Source of the DNA: an uncultured Draconibacterium sp.
Lineage (GTDB): Bacteria; Bacteroidota; Bacteroidia; Bacteroidales; Prolixibacteraceae
Direction of reading: 5' to 3'
Assembly (NCBI RefSeq): GCF_963677575.1
Contig: NZ_OY782038.1
Span: 4,653,501 to 4,717,500, forward strand
DNA length: 64,000 nucleotides
Positions within the stretch are counted from its first letter, which is position 1; each line of letters begins with the position of its first letter. The notes under the pieces are model-generated. The model searched no databases, was not told where the DNA came from, and saw only the letters and a program-made list of their open reading frames with translations. The position numbers and the translations under genes were made by a program. This document shows positions 8,539 through 18,672 of this stretch, one piece after another.

Positions 8539-9381
8539 ATGGCAACAATTTATGAAAGAAGGTATGCTTATCATCCTGAGGATTTTAAGAAATACGATAC
8601 AGAAAAGATCAGGAAAGAATTTTTAGTGGAAAACCTGATGGAAGAAGGTAACGTTCGTATGGTTTATTCATCTATTGAACGTTACATTGTTGGTGGTGCA
8701 GTTCCTACAAGCGAAGCACTTCCGCTGGAAACTATCGATCCGCTGAAAGCTGAATATTTTTGTGAGCGCCGCGAAGTTGGTGTAATGAATGTTGGTAGCA
8801 CTGGAACCGTTGTTGTAGACGGTACGGAGTATAAAATGACCTATAAAGATGCTTTGTACATTGGCCGTGGGAGCAAAGAAGTTACCTTTAAATCGGATGA
8901 CGCAGCCAAACCTGCGCATTTTTATTTTAACTCGGCACCTGCTCATAAAGAATATCCAACCAAGCAGGTAACGCTGGCTGATGCGAATGTGCTGCATTTA
9001 GGAAGCCTCGAAACATCGAACGAAAGAAATATTAACCAGCTGATGATTAATACGGTTGTTGATACCTGTCAGCTGCAAATGGGAATGACCGAGTTGAAAC
9101 CGGGAAGTGTTTGGAACACCATGCCGGCACACCAGCACACGCGCCGCAACGAGGTGTATTTCTATTTTGAGGTTCCGGAAGAACAGGCTGTTTGTCATTT
9201 TATGGGCGAGCCGCAGGAAACACGTCATATCTGGATGAAAAACGAACAAGCGGTGATTTCTCCGGAGTGGTCGATTCACTCGGCTGCCGGAACATCAAAC
9301 TATATTTTCATTTGGGGAATGGCAGGCGAAAATCTTGACTATACCGATATGGATGTGATTCAACCTCATGAATTACGCTAA
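8539..9381 (+). CDS. kduI: 5-keto-4-deoxyuronate isomerase (4-deoxy-L-threo-5-hexosulose-uronate ketol-isomerase)
   Basis: KduI converts the unsaturated uronate product of polysaccharide lyases and hydrolases (5-keto-4-deoxyuronate) to 3-deoxy-D-glycero-2,5-hexodiulosonate. The protein is 280 residues, the usual length. The zinc ligands are visible: His198, His200 and Glu205 in PAHQHTRRNEVYFY, and His247. These correspond to the E. coli ligands shifted by two. The start at 8539 (MATIYERR) lies downstream of the promoter box; a longer frame from 8461 would begin within the operator. kduD follows after 35 bases. Control by the divergent LacI-type protein is likely. Confidence 0.96.
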   Translation: MATIYERRYAYHPEDFKKYDTEKIRKEFLVENLMEEGNVRMVYSSIERYIVGGAVPTSEALPLETIDPLKAEYFCERREVGVMNVGSTGTVVVDGTEYKMTYKDALYIGRGSKEVTFKSDDAAKPAHFYFNSAPAHKEYPTKQVTLADANVLHLGSLETSNERNINQLMINTVVDTCQLQMGMTELKPGSVWNTMPAHQHTRRNEVYFYFEVPEEQAVCHFMGEPQETRHIWMKNEQAVISPEWSIHSAAGTSNYIFIWGMAGENLDYTDMDVIQPHELR

Positions 9382-9416
9382 CATTATACAAATTAATCAA
9401 TTAACAATTCATAAAA

Positions 9417-10214
9417 ATGATACAAGAATTATTTAACCTAAGTGGAAAAGTAGCACTGATTACCGGAGGAACCCATGGTATTGGAATGGCCATTGGAAAA
9501 ACACTTGGTCAGGCTGGAGCCAAAGTTTGTGTTAACGATATTTCTGATGAGAAGCTGGAAGAATGTAAAGCAGAATATGCTGAGGCAGGTGTTAATGTGT
9601 ATACGCTTAACTTTGACGTTACCAGCGAAGAGGCGGTTGATAAAGGCATTTCGAAGATAGAAGCAGAAGTGGGGAATGTGGATATTTTGGTAAACAATGC
9701 CGGAATAATCAAACGTATCCCTATTCTTGATATGCCTGTTGCCGATTACAAACAGGTTATTGATATTGATTTGGTTGCGCCACTGATTGTTGCAAAACGT
9801 GTAGCACCAAAAATGATTGAGAACCGTTCTGGCAAAATTATAAATATGTGTTCGATGATGAGCGTTTACGGACGTAATTCAGTGTCGGCTTATGCATCGG
9901 CAAAAGGTGGATTAAAACTGTTAACCGCAAATATGTGTTGCGAGTGGGCGAAATATAATGTGCAAATTAATGGAATTGGTCCGGGGTATATCGCAACAGC
10001 GCAAACGGCGCCAATCCGTGACGGAGGACATCCGTTTAACGATTTGGTAATGATGCGTACTCCTGCAAACCGTTGGGGAGAGCCTGAAGATATTGGTAAC
10101 GCTGCTTTGTTCCTTGCATCGAAAGCTGCCGATTTTGTAAACGGACAAGTGCTTTATGTCGACGGTGGTATTTTGGCCAATTTCGGTTACGTAAAAGGTG
10201 AAAACGATATTTGA
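9417..10214 (+). CDS. kduD: 2-dehydro-3-deoxy-D-gluconate 5-dehydrogenase
   Basis: A short-chain dehydrogenase of 265 residues. It reduces the KduI product to 2-keto-3-deoxygluconate (KDG) with NAD(P)H. The cofactor motif TGGTHGIG is at residues 16-23, NNAG at 93-96, and the catalytic Tyr159 and Lys163 are in YASAKGG. The name rests on the position directly behind kduI as well as on general sequence features, since the SDR family is broad. KDG kinase and aldolase, needed to finish the pathway, are not in the window. The gene is closed by a strong terminator hairpin just downstream. Confidence 0.92.
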   Translation: MIQELFNLSGKVALITGGTHGIGMAIGKTLGQAGAKVCVNDISDEKLEECKAEYAEAGVNVYTLNFDVTSEEAVDKGISKIEAEVGNVDILVNNAGIIKRIPILDMPVADYKQVIDIDLVAPLIVAKRVAPKMIENRSGKIINMCSMMSVYGRNSVSAYASAKGGLKLLTANMCCEWAKYNVQINGIGPGYIATAQTAPIRDGGHPFNDLVMMRTPANRWGEPEDIGNAALFLASKAADFVNGQVLYVDGGILANFGYVKGENDI

Positions 10215-10230
10215 TAATTAACCAGAAAAG

Positions 10231-10285
10231 AGTGTGTTAGAAACAAAGTTGCGAACTCGTAGCTTGTTTCTGATACACTTTTTTT
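10231..10285 (+). terminator. Intrinsic terminator after kduD
   Basis: An approximately 16-bp stem, with left arm AGTGTGTTAGAAACAA at 10231 and right arm TTGTTTCTGATACACT ending at 10279. Its two irregular positions are G-U pairs in RNA. Seven T residues follow at the base. It ends the kduID transcript and separates it from the DUF4861 gene. Confidence 0.85.
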
Positions 10286-10307
10286 ATTCCATAAATCTAG
10301 ATCAACT

Positions 10308-11573
10308 ATGAAAAAAATTATTCCATTTGGTATTTTGTTTCTGGTACTGTTTGTCTCGTGTACGCAGCAACCTGCAATTACGTTAAAGAATCCTTTGGCA
10401 GAAGAACGAACCGATGAAGTGATCGTATTTTCACGCGAAGAAATTGCCGCAAAAATTACTTTGGAAGAAGGTAATTTACCGGTTTTCAAGATCGGCGAGA
10501 AAACGATTCCCTGCCAGGTTGACGATCTAGACGGAGATGGAAACTGGGACGAAGTAGTTCTGTTGATGGATCTGAAGGCCAATGAAACCATAGAAGCGAC
10601 AATAGAACTGATCGCCGAAAGTGATTATCCAAAAGTTGAAAAACGCACCAACTTACGGTTAGGAATTCATCAGGAAGACGGATCGTACAAAGAGGTGGAT
10701 TACTATAAAGCAGTTCCGGTTAGCGAGCCTTTTAAAATTATTGCCCAGGGAGAAGGTGTAACCTGGGAAAATGACAAGATAGCTTTTCGGGTTTATTTCG
10801 ATTGCCGAAACGTAAAAGACTTGTTTGGCAAATGCAACCCGGTAATGGTGGCCGACGATGTTCATACGCCTACGATTCCCGATTATCATGTTTTGAGCGA
10901 TTGGGGAATGGATGTTTTGCATTGTGGCAGTTCGCTGGGATCAGGAGGAATTGCTTTGATGAGAAATGATTCATTGTTCCGACTGGGATCGACTGATGTT
11001 TATGAATACCAAAAAATTGTTGAAGGTCCGATCCGTTCGGTTTTCGATTTGAAATACTCAGGATGGCATGTTGATGGCCAAGAAATGGAAGCTTTAGAGC
11101 GCATAACTATTTATCCCGGGAAATACTGGTTTGAATCGGATGTAACGGTTTACGGATGTGCTGAAGATGATCAGATTGTAACAGGTATTGTAACCTCACA
11201 ATTGAAAAAGGAACCGTTTCAGCTTGAGGTAGCTGATTTTACCTGTATCGGCACGCACGATGTACAGTCGCTGAACAATGATGAGTTGGGAATGGCAGTG
11301 ATTGTACCGAAAACCGAAGCCGGAAAAATTGGAAGAACCAGCGATATAAACTGGTTCGAAAAAGGTTTTAAAACGGTGCCGGAAAAAGGTTTCAGCAACA
11401 TCATTTCGGAAACGTACTACATTGGGCAGAAGTGTAAAGATGCCCAACCGGCAAAACATTATTTCTTTTCGGTTTGGGGCTTGGATAAAGATCAGTGGAA
11501 AACGGAAAATGGTTTCCGGGAATACATTTCGGATGAAGCTGAAAAGTTATCTTCTCCTATTCAAAAACTTTAA
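10308..11573 (+). CDS. DUF4861 family lipoprotein
   Basis: A 421-residue lipoprotein: signal peptide with lipobox FVSC (Cys18), then a DUF4861-type beta-rich body (starting ITLKNPLAEERTDEVIVFSREEI). DUF4861 proteins occur in Bacteroidota polysaccharide loci, often near uronic-acid genes, and resemble carbohydrate-active proteins. No catalytic activity is assigned here. The gene lies behind the kduD terminator, so it may have its own promoter, though none is clear in the 22 bases between them. Its downstream spacer is filled by a nested hairpin element. Family call is fairly secure; function is open. Confidence 0.75.
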   Translation: MKKIIPFGILFLVLFVSCTQQPAITLKNPLAEERTDEVIVFSREEIAAKITLEEGNLPVFKIGEKTIPCQVDDLDGDGNWDEVVLLMDLKANETIEATIELIAESDYPKVEKRTNLRLGIHQEDGSYKEVDYYKAVPVSEPFKIIAQGEGVTWENDKIAFRVYFDCRNVKDLFGKCNPVMVADDVHTPTIPDYHVLSDWGMDVLHCGSSLGSGGIALMRNDSLFRLGSTDVYEYQKIVEGPIRSVFDLKYSGWHVDGQEMEALERITIYPGKYWFESDVTVYGCAEDDQIVTGIVTSQLKKEPFQLEVADFTCIGTHDVQSLNNDELGMAVIVPKTEAGKIGRTSDINWFEKGFKTVPEKGFSNIISETYYIGQKCKDAQPAKHYFFSVWGLDKDQWKTENGFREYISDEAEKLSSPIQKL

Positions 11574-11598
11574 CCGCTAACTTATGTGAATATTATTC

Positions 11599-11743
11599 TT
11601 TGCACCGTCTTTCAAGGCGGTGATATCGAATAGCAAGATGAAACTGATTTTTTAGGATTTTTGTAAACTGAATTTTACCAAAATCCTAAAAAATCTATGG
11701 GTATTGGATCTTTTTTATCACCGCTCTAAAGAACGGTGCAAAA
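11599..11743. repeat. Nested inverted-repeat intergenic element, copy 1
   Basis: The outer arms begin TTTGCACCGT and end ACGGTGCAAA with an imperfect GGCGGTGAT/ATCACCGC extension. Inside is a second hairpin with perfect 16-bp arms (11646-11661 and 11680-11695) containing GATTTTTTAGGATTTT. A second element with the same outer sequence but a different inner hairpin is at 42391-42538. It lies between convergent genes and may also act as a terminator. Confidence 0.75.
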
Positions 11744-11766
11744 GATAGTCACCTGCTGAGTAGTTT

Positions 11767-13998
11767 TTATTTGAAGAACTTCAGTGTTCCCCCTTTTTGC
11801 AAATTCTCGTGATTCATTTTTGTAGCACTCTCTTTGCCGTTTAATTTAACGGAAGTGAAAATGTTAGAAGAAGTAGCTCCGTCAGCTTTTAAAACAAACT
11901 TTCCTCCCGGATAGTAGTTCTTATCCAGATTGAGTGTTACCTTCTCAAATATGGGAGACGAAAGTTGATATTCGTTGCTTCCCGGGCACACGGGGTAAAA
12001 ACCCATCGCGCCAAAAACATACCAGGCCGAAAGTTGTCCGGCATCGTCGTTTCCTGAAAGCCCGCCGCGGCCTAAGCCATATTCTGTCCGCAGAATATAT
12101 TTTACCGTTTTTTGTGTTCTATCCCATTCGTTGGTATAGTTAAACAGGAATGGAATATGATGACTGGGCTCGTTGCCATGCCAGTAAAGTTTGTCGTCAA
12201 TTAATTTGTTGAGCTTTTCGCTAAACGTGCTTTTGCCGCCCATTAAACCAATCAGTCCTTCAACATCGTGCGGAACGAACCATGTGTAATGTTTGGGCGT
12301 ACCTTCGGTTATAAAAAACTGCTCGGTATTGGCATTAAAATCTTCATAAAAGCGTCCGTCGGCATATTTACCGTTTACCCAGCCCCGGCTTTCGTCAAAT
12401 ACATTTGAATAGTTGTACGAGCGTGTAAGCAGGTCATTATAGTCGTCGGTTTTTCCCAATTTCTGAGCCAATTGTGCAACACACCAGTCGTCGTAAGCAT
12501 ATTCTAGTGTCCGCGAAACCTGCTCGTTGGTGTGAAATGCATCGTCCACAACATCGTCGAGCGGAACATATCCAAACTCAATATACGACGTTAATGCACG
12601 GCGTCCTTTTCCGTCTTTATAAGTTTCCTCCTGCGGTGTTTCGTAGGCATTCTTTCGCATAAATTTGTAAGCCTTTTCCAAATCAAAATCGAAGCCTTTC
12701 ATGGCGGCATCGCAAAGTATTGATGTGCTGTGGTCGCCAATCATTGCCGAAGTATAATTGTTCCACATCGGGAAAATAGGTAGCCAGTTACCATCTTCGG
12801 CTTTTTCAACCAGCGATTTTACCATGTCGTTGTATTCTTTTGGAGCAATAAGGCTCAGCAGTGGCATTTGTGCCCGAAAAATATCCCAGTTCGAAAAGTC
12901 GCCATAATAATCAAAGTTGCTGTTATTCTTTGTCTCGTACTGTTTCGAAAAAGCCGGGTAGTCGCCGTTTACATCGCTCATTAAACGTGGGTGAAATAAT
13001 GCGTGGTATATAGCGGTGTAAAACTTGGTGAGCTCCTCCAGGTTTTCCGATTCCACATCAATACGTCCGAGGTAATCGTTCCAGGTATCCTCCATTTTAT
13101 GTTTGGTGGCTTCAAAATCCCAGTCGGCAATTTCAGCTTCCAGGTTTTTGCGTGCATTTTCAATACTGGTGAACGAAGTTCCCATTTTTAGCTTTACCGG
13201 CGTATCTCCTTCGGTGCTAAATGTTACGTAAGCTCCAATCTTTTTCTGGTCCTTACGTTCGGTAGTTCCATGTTCGTATTCAAAGTCTCCCCATGTTCCG
13301 TATTTTACGATCTCGTGGTCGAATTTAGCCACAAAATAACCTGATATCCCTGCCGGTTCATCCTGGCCGCTGTAAATTCGATAAGCCGGATTGTAGCCAT
13401 ACACTTCCTGTCTCTCTAAATCTATTTTTATGTATCCTTTGCCTTGATCGCTGTTTATATCGAACATGATGGTAGGATTTTTCTCTTCTAACCACGAAAA
13501 ACGAAAAAAGCCGCATCGTTTGGTTGCGGTCATCTCTGACATTATTGTTTTTGTTGGAAACAAAAATGTTGCGTAAGCTGGTGACATATTTTCCGTTTTC
13601 ATTAAACACATAGTCTGGCGTTGCACTGGTTGAAAACTAAAATTAGTGCCTAGTTGTGTGGGATAAATGGTAAAAGAACCATAATCCTGCGTGCATGAAC
13701 CGCTAAGCCAGTGGCTGGCCCTAAAACCTTGTATCATAATTTGACCGGTATAAAAAGGAGCAATACATTTTTCCTCGTTATCGTAAATCTGCGGTGTCCA
13801 TTGTGTCATTCCAAACGGAGCTGTAACTGCCGGAATTGTTTGTCCGTTATTTACATGGTCTCCAGGATGTGCTAGTGCCGCTACTGTTGATGCTGGCCCT
13901 GTTCCAATGAGTGGATCTACATAACTCAGAAAGTTTTTTTCAGTTTTTTGCGAGCAGGAAAACAGGAGTACAAGTATAAGTAGATACCAGTTCTTCAT
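11767..13998 (-). CDS. GH92 family alpha-mannosidase-type lipoprotein
   Basis: A 743-residue lipoprotein (lipobox FSC, Cys15) with the full glycoside hydrolase 92 layout: an N-terminal beta-sandwich beginning FLSYVDPLIGTG, then an (alpha/alpha)6 barrel. Conserved GH92 elements are visible, including HTNEQVSRTLEYAYDDW and the acidic SGNDDAGQLSAWYVFGAMG near residue 665. GH92 enzymes are calcium-dependent exo-mannosidases, mostly alpha-1,2, acting on yeast mannan or N-glycans. The combination with uronate genes is unusual unless the substrate is a mixed polymer. The gene points away from kduID and toward the nested repeat element, so it is a separate transcript. Confidence 0.92.
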   Translation of the reverse strand: MKNWYLLILVLLFSCSQKTEKNFLSYVDPLIGTGPASTVAALAHPGDHVNNGQTIPAVTAPFGMTQWTPQIYDNEEKCIAPFYTGQIMIQGFRASHWLSGSCTQDYGSFTIYPTQLGTNFSFQPVQRQTMCLMKTENMSPAYATFLFPTKTIMSEMTATKRCGFFRFSWLEEKNPTIMFDINSDQGKGYIKIDLERQEVYGYNPAYRIYSGQDEPAGISGYFVAKFDHEIVKYGTWGDFEYEHGTTERKDQKKIGAYVTFSTEGDTPVKLKMGTSFTSIENARKNLEAEIADWDFEATKHKMEDTWNDYLGRIDVESENLEELTKFYTAIYHALFHPRLMSDVNGDYPAFSKQYETKNNSNFDYYGDFSNWDIFRAQMPLLSLIAPKEYNDMVKSLVEKAEDGNWLPIFPMWNNYTSAMIGDHSTSILCDAAMKGFDFDLEKAYKFMRKNAYETPQEETYKDGKGRRALTSYIEFGYVPLDDVVDDAFHTNEQVSRTLEYAYDDWCVAQLAQKLGKTDDYNDLLTRSYNYSNVFDESRGWVNGKYADGRFYEDFNANTEQFFITEGTPKHYTWFVPHDVEGLIGLMGGKSTFSEKLNKLIDDKLYWHGNEPSHHIPFLFNYTNEWDRTQKTVKYILRTEYGLGRGGLSGNDDAGQLSAWYVFGAMGFYPVCPGSNEYQLSSPIFEKVTLNLDKNYYPGGKFVLKADGATSSNIFTSVKLNGKESATKMNHENLQKGGTLKFFK

Positions 13999-14064
13999 TT
14001 TAGTAAGATTTTGTTAGGAATGCCAAATTTAGAATTTTCGTAAAAATACGATAACAATTTTCGT

Positions 14065-14943
14065 TTAAATAATCAACAGATGAATCCATCCCTGTATGAT
14101 TTGGCCAGTTTCAGGATCGAGTTGCGAGCCGTACATACTGTGAGGTATGGAATAAACAATCAACATAACTATCGATGCCACAATTGTAAATACCGGGCGT
14201 TCTTTTTTTCGGTTCATAACAAATGCCAGTATCCAGAAAATAAAGGCCACCAGTGTTTTATTGTCGGTTAAATCCCAGGCAAATGGCACGCCGGCCCAGG
14301 CTTCGCCAAATGCATGCAGTTGAACCATTGGCCCCAGAATCATACCGCCAATAAGTAGGGTAACCAGTGTAACGGTGGTGTAAAATTTATAGCGTTGATG
14401 TCTGAAAATGGCCATTATTCCGGCCAGGTTTCCGAGTAGCATGGCAAAGAACATAAAAAAGATATGCGGTGCCAGTATTGATGTGGGGACTGCTCCTTTA
14501 AAACGAATAACAACTGGCGTTTCTTTGGAGTAAGCAGTAGTGCCAGCGTTGTCGGTAATTTCGAAATAGTATTGAATTTTACCGGCAGCCGGCTGTTCAG
14601 GTACCGGTACGAACCATCCTTTTTCTTCAGTAATATTAAAAAGCTTATTCATGAGGTACGAATCAACCGGTTTTTCTTTGTATACAAAGTCAACAGTTTG
14701 GTATGGTTCGTTCGACAGGAACTGTTTGTAGAAGAGACGGGCTTTAATACTTTTATCCTCAATGGCTAGTTTTATTTCGGTGTTGCTGCCTATTTCAATA
14801 CTGCGTACTAATTTTACTTCGTAACTGGTATTATTAATTTCTACCGGTAGCTTTTTGTCGTAGGTGGGGCCTGTCTTTCGTTGATAGATAACAGCAATAA
14901 GGGTAATAATAATAGCCAATAACCAATACAACGCTTTTTTCAT
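14065..14943 (-). CDS. Membrane protein of unknown function, 292 residues
   Basis: I do not recognise the family with certainty. There is an N-terminal signal-anchor (residues 5-20), an extracytoplasmic beta-rich part of about 130 residues with a FYFEITDNAGTTAYSKETPVVIRF-like strand pattern, and then about four membrane helices between residues 150 and 290. Between the second and third of these is a segment with HAFGEAWAGVPFAWDLTDNKT, whose His, Glu and Asp could bind something. It lies 67 bases upstream of the GH92 gene on the same strand, so co-transcription is possible. No function is offered. Confidence 0.6.
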   Translation of the reverse strand: MKKALYWLLAIIITLIAVIYQRKTGPTYDKKLPVEINNTSYEVKLVRSIEIGSNTEIKLAIEDKSIKARLFYKQFLSNEPYQTVDFVYKEKPVDSYLMNKLFNITEEKGWFVPVPEQPAAGKIQYYFEITDNAGTTAYSKETPVVIRFKGAVPTSILAPHIFFMFFAMLLGNLAGIMAIFRHQRYKFYTTVTLVTLLIGGMILGPMVQLHAFGEAWAGVPFAWDLTDNKTLVAFIFWILAFVMNRKKERPVFTIVASIVMLIVYSIPHSMYGSQLDPETGQIIQGWIHLLII

Positions 14944-15452
14944 TTTATCTGTTTTAAAAGTGTTTGTCTATTATCGTAACAAATGTAACTCTCTATGAAT
15001 TTAATTTCATTCTTTCTTATGTATCTTAGAATGCTATAATTCATGTTCATTTCATACAGTTGCGAATAATAATACAATTATATAAAAGGATTTTCGGAAT
15101 AACTAAGCCTCCAAAACAGTATATCTGATTTTTAATTAATATAGTTTATTACTTGTGTCTGCGTGTGTTAAGATTCTTTCTCATTGTGTCAAAGTTACAT
15201 TTATGTTTTCTAACACATGACCCATCTTGTAGATGTTTAAATGAAAAACATATTTTAGCAATCGAATCAAAAATATTTAACCAGTGTTTTTGATTTTATA
15301 ACTAAAACTAACGAAGATTAAATACTAACTAACTAACTAATTAAATTTATGGATGGACCAGTCTTATCATAAAGAATTGTAAGTTCAATACAATTCTATC
15401 CGGAATAATTTTTATTCAAATTTCTATTTATTAATACCAAAACTTAAAATCT
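14944..15452. promoter_or_regulatory. Long divergent intergenic region upstream of susC
   Basis: This 509-base AT-rich spacer contains no gene I can support. It holds a possible -7 box TACATTTA at 15196-15203, an inverted repeat AATCAAAAA/TTTTTGATT at 15265-15295, a CTAA tetranucleotide tract near 15324-15340, and a perfect 9-bp hairpin AGAATTGTA/TACAATTCT at 15373-15397. The last hairpin would lie in the leader of the susC message. Long leaders before susC genes are usual in Bacteroidota. Confidence 0.45.
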
Positions 15453-18400
15453 ATGGAAAAAAATCCTTTAAAAGGTTTTTTAACCTTGCTTATGATGTCT
15501 GTATTCATGGCATTTTCTCTAGGTTCTTATGCACAAACAGCTGTAACCGGTACTGTTACCGGTGAAGATGGCGTAGGGATACCTGGTGTGTCGATTGTGA
15601 TTGTAGGAACTACTCAGGGAACAATCACCGACATTGATGGTAATTACACGTTAACAATACCTGATGGAGCGGAGAAATTGACTTTCTCTTACATTGGCAT
15701 GTTAACACAGGAAGTTGAGATTGCCGGGCAATCAACAATTAATGTAGTTATGAAAGCCGACGTGATCGGTGTTGACGAAGTAGTTGTTGTGGGTTACGGT
15801 ACTCAAATGAAAGAAGAATTAACAGGTGCTGTTTCTTCTGTATCGGCTGAGAAGCTCGAGACTACATCAGAAACTAGCGTTGCAAGCCGTCTTCAGGGAC
15901 AGGTTGCCGGTGTAACTGTTACTTCTGCTAACCGTCCGGGCGCTGATGCTACCATCCGTATTCGCGGGGTTGGAACCATCAACGATCCTGATCCATTGTA
16001 TATTATTGATGGGGTGCCTTCAGGGCCCGGTAACAACATTCCTCCGGGAGACATTGAAAGTATTTCAGTATTGAAAGATGCTTCTTCGGCTGCTATTTAT
16101 GGTACACGTGGTGCAAACGGTGTTGTAATTATTACTACTAAACGCGGACGCGCTAACCAGCAACCAAGTATTAATTTTTCTGTGCGCACTGGTGTTACGA
16201 AAGCAACAAATCAGTACGATTTGTTGAATACCGAGGAATATGCCAATGCAGTATGGCTAATTGCAGCCAATCAGGGAGTTGCGCCTAATCATGCCCAATA
16301 TGGTAATGGTGCTACACCAGTAATTCCAGACTATATCTTGCCTGCAGGAGCAATGGAAGGTTCTGTTGATGAATCAACTTATAGTTATCCTGATAATGTA
16401 ATTTTTAGGGCAAACAAACAAGGTACTGACTGGTACGATGAAATCTACCAAACTGGTATTGTTCAGGAGTATGACCTTTCCGTTACCGGTGGTGGTAAAA
16501 ACTCTACTTATGCGTTTTCTGCCAACTATTTGGATGAAGAAGGTTTGTTGAAATGGACCGATTTTAAGCGTTATACTATGCGTATGAATTCGGATGCTAA
16601 ATTTAACGACTGGTTAAAAGTTGGAGAATCGTTACAGGTAGCCTATATTGACGAACATGGTGAGTTTGGCGATAATGGTGAAGGTACTGCTATTTCTCAC
16701 GCTTATCGTTCTCAGCCCATTATTCCGGTTTACGATATAAATGGTGAGTTTGCCGGAAGTAAAGCTTCTGAAATGGGTAATGCTTCAAACCCTGTCCAGA
16801 TTCTTTACGATGCACGTAATAACAACGGTAAATGGATGCGTATTTTAGGTAATGCATTTGCTGAAATTACCTTATCCGAAGGGTTAACAGTTAAAACATT
16901 GTTTGGTGCCAACTGGTCGCAGGGAAATACTAAAAACTTTGTAATGCCTACATACGAGCGTTCAGAGCCGAATACGGTTAATGGGGTGAATTTCTTATCA
17001 GAATATACTTTGCAGTGGAACTGGTCGAATACATTAAATTATACAAAAACTTTTAATGATGTTCATAAATTAAATGTATTGTTAGGAACAGAAGCTGTTG
17101 ATAATTACTGGCAAGATTTGAATGCTAGTCGTCGTGTATATTTTTTAGAAGATCCTAATTATATGCAACTGGATTCTGGTGAAAGCAATAAGGAAAATGA
17201 TGGTAATGCAACAGAATGGTCATTGTTTTCAGTATTTGGTCGTATAAATTACAACTATATGGGTAAATATTACCTCGAAGGCACTATGCGCCGTGACGGT
17301 TCTTCTCGTTTTAGCGAAGAAAACAAATATGCGATTTTCCCTGCGGCATCTGCTGCATGGGCAATTACTGAGGAGAATTTTATGCAAGGAACCCGTAATT
17401 GGTTAGATCTATTAAAACTTCGTTTAGGTTGGGGTATGTCGGGTAACGACCGTATTGGTAATTATAATTCATACTCAACTTATGCTACAGATGCATATCT
17501 GTCTTCATATGCGATTGATGGATCAAATACAAGTGCTGCTGCAGGATTTCTACCTGATGCTTTAGGTAGTGAAGAGGTAACCTGGGAAACTACTAAAACT
17601 ATAAATATTGGTATTGATGCTAATATGCTGGATAATCATTTGGCTGTAGGTATCGATTTCTGGAAACGTAATACCGAAGATATGTTGTTCCGCGAGCCTA
17701 TACCTCAAGTTATGGGTGTTGCAACAGCTCCTTATGTAAATATTGGCGAAATGGAAAATAAAGGTGTTGATTTTGAGGTATCTTATAACAACACAGCAGT
17801 AGGTGGCGACCTTACTTACAATATAAGCATGAACTTGTCACATTACAAAAATGAAATTCTCAAACTTTCGGGAGATCCTAATCGTTATATTGATGCAGCA
17901 ACAGAACGCCAAAAAGTTTATACTCGTTACACATCAGGAACAGCTTTCCCTGAATTCTACGGTTATATTGTAGATGGTATTTTTCAAACGCAGGCCGAAG
18001 CTGATGCACATCCTCAGTATGGCGATACCGACTATAATCAACCAGGGCATTTTAAATACCGTGATGTTGATAATAGTGGAACAATCACTGCGGCTGACAG
18101 GACATTTATAGGTAGTCCGCATCCCGACTTAACCGGTGGTTTGAATATTAATTTGGGGTATAAAAACTTCGATCTAACTATGTTTTTCTATGGTAGTTTA
18201 GGTAATGAAATGATTAATTATGTAACTCGTTGGATTGATTATGGTCAGTTTAATGGTGGTTTAAGCAAAGATGCATTGTACAACACTTGGGGAAGTCCTT
18301 ACCTGGATGATAACGCAAAAGCTGAATTACCAATGCTGGACTTAAGCGATATTTCTCAGGAGCCATCTACTGCATTTATCGAAGATGCATCGTACTTGCG

Positions 18401-18635
18401 CCTGAAAAATTTACGTCTGGGTTACACTGTTCCTAAATCATTGCTTGACAGAGCTGGAATTAAAAGCTTAAGACTTTACGGACAGGTATCTAACGTGTTT
18501 ACTCTTTCCGGTTATAGCGGATTGGATCCAGAAGTCACGTTGCCTTCGGGTAATTCAGGTACTTATATGGGCATGGATATGGGGGCATGGCCTACTCCTC
18601 GTCAGATTATGTTCGGTGTTCAGCTTGGCTTATAA
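15453..18635 (+). CDS. SusC/RagA family TonB-linked outer-membrane transporter
   Basis: A 1060-residue receptor. After the signal peptide (ending LGSYAQ) comes a CarboxypepD_reg-like domain (VTGTVTGEDGVGIPGVSIVI), the TonB-box-like DEVVVVGYGTQ, then the plug with the ATIRIRGVGTINDPDPLYIIDGVP signature and a large barrel ending in Leu. This is the import channel of a Sus-type glycan system. It forms a complex with the SusD-like lipoprotein encoded 37 bases downstream. The locus has no HTCS or ECF regulator next to it. The substrate is not readable from sequence; nearby genes point to uronate- or mannose-containing glycans. Confidence 0.96.
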   Translation: MEKNPLKGFLTLLMMSVFMAFSLGSYAQTAVTGTVTGEDGVGIPGVSIVIVGTTQGTITDIDGNYTLTIPDGAEKLTFSYIGMLTQEVEIAGQSTINVVMKADVIGVDEVVVVGYGTQMKEELTGAVSSVSAEKLETTSETSVASRLQGQVAGVTVTSANRPGADATIRIRGVGTINDPDPLYIIDGVPSGPGNNIPPGDIESISVLKDASSAAIYGTRGANGVVIITTKRGRANQQPSINFSVRTGVTKATNQYDLLNTEEYANAVWLIAANQGVAPNHAQYGNGATPVIPDYILPAGAMEGSVDESTYSYPDNVIFRANKQGTDWYDEIYQTGIVQEYDLSVTGGGKNSTYAFSANYLDEEGLLKWTDFKRYTMRMNSDAKFNDWLKVGESLQVAYIDEHGEFGDNGEGTAISHAYRSQPIIPVYDINGEFAGSKASEMGNASNPVQILYDARNNNGKWMRILGNAFAEITLSEGLTVKTLFGANWSQGNTKNFVMPTYERSEPNTVNGVNFLSEYTLQWNWSNTLNYTKTFNDVHKLNVLLGTEAVDNYWQDLNASRRVYFLEDPNYMQLDSGESNKENDGNATEWSLFSVFGRINYNYMGKYYLEGTMRRDGSSRFSEENKYAIFPAASAAWAITEENFMQGTRNWLDLLKLRLGWGMSGNDRIGNYNSYSTYATDAYLSSYAIDGSNTSAAAGFLPDALGSEEVTWETTKTINIGIDANMLDNHLAVGIDFWKRNTEDMLFREPIPQVMGVATAPYVNIGEMENKGVDFEVSYNNTAVGGDLTYNISMNLSHYKNEILKLSGDPNRYIDAATERQKVYTRYTSGTAFPEFYGYIVDGIFQTQAEADAHPQYGDTDYNQPGHFKYRDVDNSGTITAADRTFIGSPHPDLTGGLNINLGYKNFDLTMFFYGSLGNEMINYVTRWIDYGQFNGGLSKDALYNTWGSPYLDDNAKAELPMLDLSDISQEPSTAFIEDASYLRLKNLRLGYTVPKSLLDRAGIKSLRLYGQVSNVFTLSGYSGLDPEVTLPSGNSGTYMGMDMGAWPTPRQIMFGVQLGL

Positions 18636-18672
18636 CAGTTAATTTAATTTGAATATAAAACAGATAAGAATT

